Program-made: the position numbers and the translations under genes
Notes under the pieces: model-generated
Database searches by the model: none
What the model saw: only the letters and a program-made list of their open reading frames with translations
Told to the model about the DNA's origin: nothing
In this document: positions 7,091 to 7,901 of the stretch, piece after piece
How positions within the stretch are numbered: the first letter of the stretch is position 1
Layout: each line of letters opens with the position of its first letter
Source of the DNA: Gemmatimonadota bacterium
GTDB lineage: Bacteria > Latescibacterota > UBA2968 > UBA8231
NCBI GenBank assembly: GCA_009845645.1
Contig: VXZF01000005.1
Coordinates: 1-7,901 of the forward strand
Reading direction: 5' to 3'
Length of the DNA stretch: 7,901 nucleotides

Positions 7091-7719
7091 TATTCCTGGG
7101 AACTGGGGGCTGAGAGTACGCCACGGCTGGCCATGGCTTCGGCCTCGCGCACGGCGGCGCGCACGTTGGGGGCGCGGACGAGCAACAGGCCGATTAGGGC
7201 ATCGTGGGAGTGGCCGCAGCCGAAGCGGACTTGGTTGGGTTGGTCGGCGACTTCTTCCATTTCACCGAGGCGGATTAGGCCGCGGGCGATGGTGGTGACG
7301 CGGCGATCCACACCGGGAGCCTGTTCGGTGGCGCGGACCTCGTACAAGCCCTGACCGAGGCTGGCGACGGCGATGGTGGCGTTGGCTTTTTTATCGAAAA
7401 TGTGCAGTGGACGCGGCTCTATGGGTTGCTCCGGTGGCAGCTTGCAAGCCTCTAGGAAGAGTCGTTTGACCGCGAGCAGATGCGCGTGGCCGCAGGGGAA
7501 GCGGAGCAGGCCGTTGCTGGTTTGGTCCATGCCTCCGAGCACCTGCATGGCGCGGGCGACTCCGGCGACGCGCTCGGCGGCTCCGGGGAGATGGCTGTAG
7601 GTGTGGACTTGATAGTAGGGAGGGCCATCGGGGCAATAGAGCGCAATGGAAATGTCGTCGAAGTGGGGATCCATGGAGACCAATTCGACGCGCGAGCCAA
7701 GGTCCAAAGTTTGTGCCAT
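7090..7719 (-). CDS. Unrecognised protein with two tandem CGHxH repeats, first gene of the methyl-transfer operon
   Basis: I do not recognise this 209-aa protein, but its internal structure is clear. Two halves, about residues 22-93 and 114-186 (counting from the chosen Met), align along their length. Shared elements are a Tyr-x-Val strand (YYQV, LYEV), then PG, RV, (V/I)AR, LGxM and finally RFxCGHxH. The candidate metal ligands are C76/H78/H80 (FPCGHAH) and C168/H170/H172 (FGCGHSH), 92 residues apart. No signal peptide or membrane segment is seen, so it is likely cytoplasmic. An ATG at 7725 (adding Met-Gln) is also open. I chose 7719 because the GAGG element sits 8 nt from it but only 2 nt from 7725. 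It leads the operon, 11 bp before the UroD-type methyltransferase, so a part in substrate handling, metal delivery or sensing is possible but inferred only from position. Confidence 0.8.
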   Translation of the reverse strand: MAQTLDLGSRVELVSMDPHFDDISIALYCPDGPPYYQVHTYSHLPGAAERVAGVARAMQVLGGMDQTSNGLLRFPCGHAHLLAVKRLFLEACKLPPEQPIEPRPLHIFDKKANATIAVASLGQGLYEVRATEQAPGVDRRVTTIARGLIRLGEMEEVADQPNQVRFGCGHSHDALIGLLLVRAPNVRAAVREAEAMASRGVLSAPSSQE

Positions 7720-7766
7720 TTGCATTTCCTCTTGACAGCGAAGCGCGGGATTGAGTACTGTTTTAG

Positions 7767-7795
7767 AAAATAGCTAATGGTCTGACCATCGGCAA
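7767..7795 (-). promoter_or_regulatory. Candidate sigma70-type promoter of the methyl-transfer operon
   Basis: Read on the minus strand, TTGCCG (7790-7795, 4 of 6 to TTGACA) and TATTTT (7767-7772, 4 of 6 to TATAAT) are separated by exactly 17 bp. An A/T-rich tract immediately upstream of the -35 (about 7796-7810) could act as an UP element. Transcription would start near 7760, giving a leader of about 40 nt before the first gene. The hexamers are imperfect and the assignment is predictive. Confidence 0.45.
7777..7789. promoter_or_regulatory. Perfect 13-bp palindrome ATGGTC-T-GACCAT, candidate GntR/FadR-class operator
   Basis: The two 6-bp arms are exact inverted repeats around one central base. 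The core TGGTCTGACCA has the TGGTC-N-GACCA form typical of FadR-subfamily GntR operators. It lies in the divergent intergenic region, within the spacer between the proposed -35 and -10 of the minus-strand operon, where a bound repressor would block RNA polymerase. The symmetry stops at the flanking bases (7776 and 7790). Assigning it to GntR is inference. Confidence 0.6.
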
Positions 7796-7835
7796 ATTTT
7801 TATTTTTTTCCGGATTTGACACTAGGCTACTTATT

Positions 7836-7901
7836 ATGAAAAAAGCCACGGCTCAGATTGACGATGCCATGCGCCCGGTGCAGCGCACGTCCGTAAGCGT
7901 C
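7836..7901 (+). CDS. Start of a divergent gene, possibly a GntR/FadR-type regulator (partial, runs off the window)
   Basis: The frame opens with ATG at 7836 and stays open for 22 codons to the window end, reading MKKATAQI, then DDAMRPVQRTSVSV. A short polar lead followed by a basic-hydrophobic stretch such as RTSVSV resembles the segment just before the winged helix in FadR-class GntR proteins, but this is far too short for a domain call. A second in-frame ATG lies at 7869. The upstream AGG (7824-7826) is only a weak ribosome site. The regulator idea rests mainly on context: divergent orientation next to an operon and a GntR-like palindrome in the shared intergenic region. Confidence 0.4.
   Translation, partial: MKKATAQIDDAMRPVQRTSVSV

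Noticed and set aside
6266..7354. Long plus-strand open frame (362 codons) opposite the methyltransferase and CGHxH-repeat genes
   Set aside because: It is antisense to two well-supported genes joined by a clear Shine-Dalgarno. Its product has no recognisable motif and a skewed Gly/Val/Asp/Arg composition, as expected from a mirror of GC-biased codons.
7732..7761. Plus-strand promoter TTGACA (7732-7737) with TACTGT (7756-7761) for the divergent gene
   Set aside because: The -35 is a consensus match but the -10 matches only 3 of 6 with an 18-bp spacer, so it is too weak to list. It would place the palindrome just after the start site, which is worth recalling if the regulator proves autoregulated.
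7816..7821. A second plus-strand TTGACA close to the start of the divergent gene
   Set aside because: No -10 at proper spacing before the ATG at 7836; the only TATGAA-like hexamer overlaps the start codon at 13 bp.

Overview
The window comes from a moderately GC-rich bacterium. A probable envelope parvulin with a lipoprotein-like N-terminus points to a Gram-negative-type cell, but nothing in the sequence fixes the phylum. There are six CDSs on the minus strand and the start of a seventh on the plus strand. No RNA gene, mobile element or CRISPR array was seen.

Reading in transcription order (right to left), a divergent control region lies at about 7726-7835. The plus-strand gene starting at 7836 is cut by the window edge after 22 codons and may be a GntR/FadR-type regulator. 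The minus-strand operon starts opposite it. A 13-bp perfect palindrome (ATGGTCTGACCAT) resembling FadR-class GntR operators lies inside the 17-bp spacer of a plausible promoter for that operon.

The operon holds five tightly packed genes with gaps of 11, 13, 13 and 2 bp: (1) an unrecognised protein of about 209 aa built from two copies of a CGHxH-containing repeat; (2) a UroD/MtaA-type zinc methyltransferase; (3) a B12-binding corrinoid protein; (4) a 2Fe-2S/ASKHA protein of the RACo/RamA-like group that reactivates corrinoid proteins; (5) a methylenetetrahydrofolate reductase fused to a cysteine-rich MetV-like C-terminal domain. After a 45-bp gap comes a probable envelope peptidyl-prolyl isomerase with a duplicated parvulin architecture, which may not belong to the pathway.

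Together genes 2-5 look like a corrinoid-dependent demethylation module feeding one-carbon metabolism. A methyl group from an unidentified substrate would pass to Co(I)-corrinoid, then to tetrahydrofolate, and the reductase would oxidise methyl-H4F to methylene-H4F. The ASKHA protein would rescue corrinoid oxidised to Co(II). The layout recalls a split version of the chloromethane enzyme CmuA (UroD plus corrinoid domains) with its MetF. However, no pterin-binding methyltransferase (CmuB/MtgA-like) is in the window, and the substrate cannot be read from the sequence. The first gene and the cysteine-bearing N-terminal extension of the ASKHA protein are the least explained parts.
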